From Antedon mediterranea (taxonomy: Eukaryota > Echinodermata > Crinoidea > Comatulida > Antedonidae), in the NCBI RefSeq assembly GCF_964355755.1, contig NC_092673.1, forward strand, positions 19,535,001 through 19,599,000: DNA of 64,000 bases, in the 5' to 3' direction. Under the pieces are notes generated by a model that saw only the letters and a program-made list of their open reading frames with translations, did no database searches and had not been told where the DNA came from. A program made the position numbers and the translations under genes. Below, piece after piece: positions 51,401-54,400 of this stretch. Numbering within the stretch: position 1 is the first letter of the stretch; each line of letters begins with the position of its first letter.

Positions 51401-54400
51401 CCCTGGTCTTTTCGAATAGTGTACCAAGTTCTTGAACGTGCACTATTAAGTACACGGGACCAACGGCTTTACATCCCATCCGAATGACGAGGCAATGAGA
51501 GTAAAGCACCTTGCCTAAGGATGCAATTAATATCGTACAGATAACCTCAAACCCATGCCTATCACATGCTAGTCCAATATTATCATTATACCATCACTCT
51601 CTGGTGTATATACAGCACCCGCCGCTATTTCTAGACAGTCTCCTATCCAGAACGCAACCGGGCCCAATGTTGCTTAACTTTGGTGATCTGACGAGAATCG
51701 GTGTTTCAACGCAGTATGGCCATATATGGTGAAAATATACTAAATTTAAATTAATATAGATCGTCAAAATGCTCAGGATCGCCTATTTTGCGTTTCATTT
51801 TCTTAAAATGTGTGTATCATATGTATAATTTATTATAAAATTAAGTCATCATTAATTGCATATAAAATTTACAAAAAATTTATTTTGACAATCAAACCAA
51901 TTATGACATTTTCTTGGTCCAAAATTTTCTAAACTAAACATTTCTTTCTTCTTTAAAATGTTCATATATTAAAGTAAAAGTATATACTTTGACTCTTATT
52001 TTTACATTTTTAAAGATGTCATATAGTAAAAAATGATAATTCATTGCGGTATGTAAAAATCTATTTGCACCAAAGTAAGTGGTTACTGCATAGTAAATAC
52101 ACGGAGGAATCTTTCCTCAACTTTTAGTCAGAATTGTGTATGGCTCGGTTGTCTGTGCTCATGTCCATGGTATTCAAGGTACCAAGATTGAGTCCCACCT
52201 TTGGAACGAAACGAAATTGTTTGATCAATTTTATTTCTTAGTGTATTATATAGATTATACGCATGATTTATAATAAAATCTAGATAAAAAGTAACTTATA
52301 TCTTTATTATTATGTAACAAATGTGGTCTATGACATTATATGTAGATGGATATTTGATCGGATTGTGATATCAGCTATTGTATTTGCGTTAGCAAGAGCC
52401 TATCATATATTATAAATAATTAAAGATTCTGACAAAATCAATCAATTAATATATCTTTTAAAAAATCAATCACCTTTATTTAAATCAATGCATATAACCT
52501 ATAATTCGTCATACTGACTAATCAAATCTAGTTTCACTTACTTATTTTACCAAAAAAAGAAAAAAAAACAACGCAAAACAAATAGAAATAAATAAAGATT
52601 TTGTCAGGAACGCAGTCAGTTAGTTGATGTTAACAAAATAATATACGGTAATTGTGTAGACAATATAATTGAATGTTATAAAAAAAATGTTTAAGATTAA
52701 GCAAAAATGTAAATAATTATATTAAAATTAAATAAATCTTCAAAATACAAAAAAACATTTTATAAATTTGAAGCTGCTATTAGCTGTGATATCTTCATTC
52801 CTCTTACCAGTAGTAGTACTATCAGAATCATTATTGATAATCTATACATTGTTACAGCTGCTATTAGCTGTGATATCTTCATTCCTCTTACCAGTAGTAG
52901 TACTATCAGAATCATTATTGATAATCTATACATTGTTACAACATGCTGCTATTAGCTGTGATATCTTCATTCCTCTTACCAGTAGTAGTACTATCAGAAT
53001 CATTATTGATAATCTATACATTGTTACAACATGCTGCTATTAGCTGTGATATCTTCATTCCTCTTACCAGTAGTAGTACTATCAGAACCATTATTGATAA
53101 TCTATACATTGTTACAACATGCTGTTATTAGCTGTGATTCTTTCCGCTTACCAGTAGTACTAGCAAAAATATATTCTTTATCCATTTAGTAACGAAATAT
53201 TAATTGTTTTCATGTTTTACAACTAATATACCACTAAACACAGTAAAACATTGCGATATAATACTTGAAACTATCACCGTCCTAGTCGATTGAAAAGTAC
53301 AGTACATGTAACGATACATCACTACGACGTGTATATGTTTATATAATGTAAAACAATTTGTGAAAACCACCTCTATTCGGGGCAAATCATAAATTCGATT
53401 TAGTCGTCAATATATAATAAATTATCTAACTCAACTTAATTAGTAGGCCTAATGGTTTTCAATTGTTTCTTAGAGCCAATTCATACTTAAGTTGGTTCCT
53501 ACCCTACCCAAATATACGGCGACTGAAAACGCTAGCTCATTATCCGTTTAAAAAAAATGTATATGCAACCTCTGCAGCACAGATTGAAAAAAAAATGGAT
53601 CGAATTTCTGTTATGAGTATACAGTACTTGCCTTTACGACACCTGAGGGAATAGACACTTGTGGAACAGAGATTGGAATGTTCCATTCATCGCCAATCAA
53701 TACATTTGTAAAAACATATATTAAATCTATCAAAATAGCATTTTTTAAATAAAATCGGCCTGTCTTCAACATTATGATGCTGTACCCGAACTGTTCAACC
53801 GGTTTTCAGCTATTAAAAACAATTATCGTAGGAAGAGATAGGAAAATGCGAAGTGTTCTCGTATTATTGTGTGCGGGTATTTTTCAAATTGGACATCCAT
53901 TAGACAGTGTATACCACGATCGGAAAACACCCCTATTTGGGGCAAATCGTTGAACCTAAATTCGTTTTAATCGTCAATAACTAATTATCGAATTCAATTT
54001 AATTAGCAAACAGGGTTACATCAGGTGGTTAAAATCAGTACCGAAAGTACGAACCAACTTTACATACCATCGAGTAAACATTCTAGAAATAACGCGCGAT
54101 TTACCGAATTTTGCCCTTACGTAAATTTATATATAGATGACAAGTGAAGGATTGGATAGGTCTCATTAGCTGTGCATTGCAACCTATCTACCTATCCTTG
54201 TATTGCATCCATGTGAGATGCTCAAGTGATTATAGTTAAACAATGTATGCAGTGGAACTGTCAATATTCCATGTGAGACTATAGTTGAACAATGTATGCA
54301 GTGGAACCCCCACTGTCAATATTCCATGTGAGACTATAGTTAAACAATGTATGCAGTGGAACCCCCACTGTCAATATTCCATGTGAGACTATAGTTAAAC

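Noticed and set aside
51607-51727. Functional 5S rRNA gene
   Set aside because: It is continuous with a SINE body, box C is diverged, and no T-run terminator follows the 5S part.
52768-53131. Repeated hydrophobic protein (LLLAVISSFLLPVVV)
   Set aside because: It is a translation of an 84/88-bp tandem repeat, with no start context or splice sites.
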